Shown piece after piece: positions 63,295 through 64,000 of a stretch of 64,000 nucleotides of DNA. This DNA comes from Porphyra umbilicalis (taxonomy: Eukaryota > Rhodophyta > Bangiophyceae > Bangiales > Bangiaceae). Below the pieces are notes generated by a model. It worked only from the letters and a program-made list of their open reading frames with translations. It made no database searches and was not told where the DNA came from. How positions within the stretch are numbered: the stretch's first letter is position 1; each line of letters begins with the position of its first letter. The position numbers and the translations under genes are program-made. Where the stretch lies: assembly GCA_002049455.2 (NCBI GenBank), contig KV918940.1, forward strand, positions 91,226 through 155,225, written 5' to 3'.

Positions 63295-64000
63295 CGCCCC
63301 CGCCCCGCGCCGCGGGGACCGCGACCGCCAGTGCGGCAGCGGCGGGGAGCGGTGCCGCCACCGCCCTGCGGGCGCCGGGGGTGGGGGCGACGGCGACCGC
63401 CGGCGGCCGCCGCCGCTGCCGCCGCCGCCGCCGCTGCCGCCGCCCGGGTGCGGGTGCGGGTGGAGGGGCGGCGACGGCGACCGGCCGTCGCCATTGGCGC
63501 CGCCGCCGCGGTCGCGGTCGCGGTCGCGGTCGCGGCTGCCGCTGCCGCGGCTGCCGCTGCCGCGGCTGCCACTGCCGCCGCTGCCGCCGCCATTGCCGTC
63601 GGCGGCGGCGGCAGCGGCGCCGCCGCCGCCGCGCGCCGCTGCCGCCGGCAGCGGCGAATCGGCGCCGCCGGCAGCGGCCTCGGCGGCGGCGGCGGGCCGC
63701 CGCGGCGACGGCCGCCGCGGCGGCGACGGGGACGGGGCGCCGCCGCTGCGGCGGGCGCGGCCGCCGCTGCCGCTGCCGCTGCCGCTGCCGCTGCCGCTGC
63801 CGCTGCCGCTGCCGCTGCCGCTGCCGCTGCCGCCGCCGCCGCCGCCGCCGCCGCTGCCGCCGCCGCCCCCTGCTTGGTCGTCGGCGGCGGCGCCGCCCCC
63901 CCGCTTGAGCCGCTTGGCCGTCGGCGGGGATGGGGACGGGGTGCCCGATCGGCGCCGCCGGTCGGCGGGCGCGGGGCTGGGCGTCTGCCGCGGCGACGCG
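61459..64000 (-). CDS. SR-rich protein with two hnRNP-Q acidic-domain (NURR-type) repeats, partial
   Basis: The gene enters from the right edge. Near the edge it reads SPRQTPSPAPADRRRRSGTP and TAKRLKRGG, then a (Gly-Ser)n tract, RD repeats and many RSRSP/RRSLSP units (an RS domain, as in splicing factors) with poly-Gly. From about 62480 to 62020: FASRVCHPSQFDDRAMDLLV, ERAVSALNEFASM and VRHPSAFWMGLAKK. After poly-Gly and a frame change at the C run near 61919-61942, a second copy: AAERVAALIAAGVLRRGDLD, RAMDALRRLTPVDGASVLEE and VRNPSAYIMGVISRL. The D-RA-D-L...VR(H/N)PSA--MG pattern matches the acidic N-terminal domain of hnRNP Q/R. No RRM lies within the window. It ends at TGA 61459. A splicing or RNA-binding role is inferred. 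Confidence 0.7.
62720..62756. repeat. C37 homopolymer (poly-Gly codons on the minus strand)
   Basis: An uninterrupted run of 37 C inside the SR-rich gene, read as GGG glycine codons. A second long C run is near 62847-62878. Such runs cannot be sized reliably by most sequencing methods. Confidence 0.9.
63765..63840. repeat. CCGCTG hexamer microsatellite
   Basis: About twelve copies of CCGCTG (GlySer on the minus strand) within the RS region. The hexamer length keeps the frame. Confidence 0.85.

Noticed and set aside
1-64000. CRISPR arrays, bacterial operons, rRNA genes
   Set aside because: No regularly spaced repeats, no Shine-Dalgarno-led operons and no rRNA sequence. Spliced genes and an eukaryotic CACTA element exclude a bacterial source.

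Overview
This window is nuclear DNA of a very GC-rich, intron-poor eukaryotic alga. A red alga of the Porphyra/Pyropia kind is my best inference. The evidence is cytosolic and nuclear eukaryotic genes (ribosomal protein eL13, ORC2, a cyclin, the proteasome regulator PI31, an SR-type RNA-binding protein) next to plastid-directed proteins whose N-termini read MAFV.., MAFA.. or MAAFV.. with no hydrophobic signal peptide ahead. That is the form expected for a primary plastid. Genes have none or one short intron (206-447 nt, usually with a GTACGT donor). Coding regions run to alanine, glycine and proline homopolymers, and T/G-rich stretches follow several stop codons.

Left part (1-21 kb): a signal-anchored protein running off the left edge (minus), tRNA-Met(CAT), a thylakoid TatA/Hcf106-like Tat subunit, a GT77-like glycosyltransferase, a long AT-richer intergenic stretch, a TadA-type tRNA adenosine deaminase, an AIG2-type gamma-glutamyl(amine)cyclotransferase, a plastid zinc-finger protein, and RPL13 with one intron.

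Middle (21-38 kb): two almost identical 6.36-kb CACTA (EnSpm) DNA transposons in the same orientation. Each has imperfect 39-bp terminal inverted repeats beginning CCCTAC, a perfect 3-bp target duplication (AGA for copy 1, AAG for copy 2), subterminal arrays of the octamer ATCCCAGG, a Tnp2-type transposase and a second spliced gene. Copy 1 has a premature stop in its transposase and sits inside the coding exon of a minus-strand zinc-finger/Tudor-like gene, which reads in frame across the insertion point. Copy 2 carries the long transposase frame and lies about 250 bp upstream of another minus-strand gene.

Right part (38-64 kb): a BTB-like protein, a TTLL12-type SET-like protein without the ligase domain, a cyclin T/K/L-like protein with one intron, plastid ferredoxin-nitrite reductase, a plastid WD40 protein, ORC2, a 4.3-kb histone H1-like repeat protein ending in a Utp12-type domain, PI31, a small unknown protein, and an SR protein with two hnRNP-Q acidic-domain repeats that runs off the right edge.

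A recurring complication is that at least eight otherwise conserved genes switch reading frame exactly at long G or C homopolymers. This most likely reflects length errors in the assembled sequence. Spans below cover the whole gene and the break points are given. There is one ambiguous base (N) at 30313.
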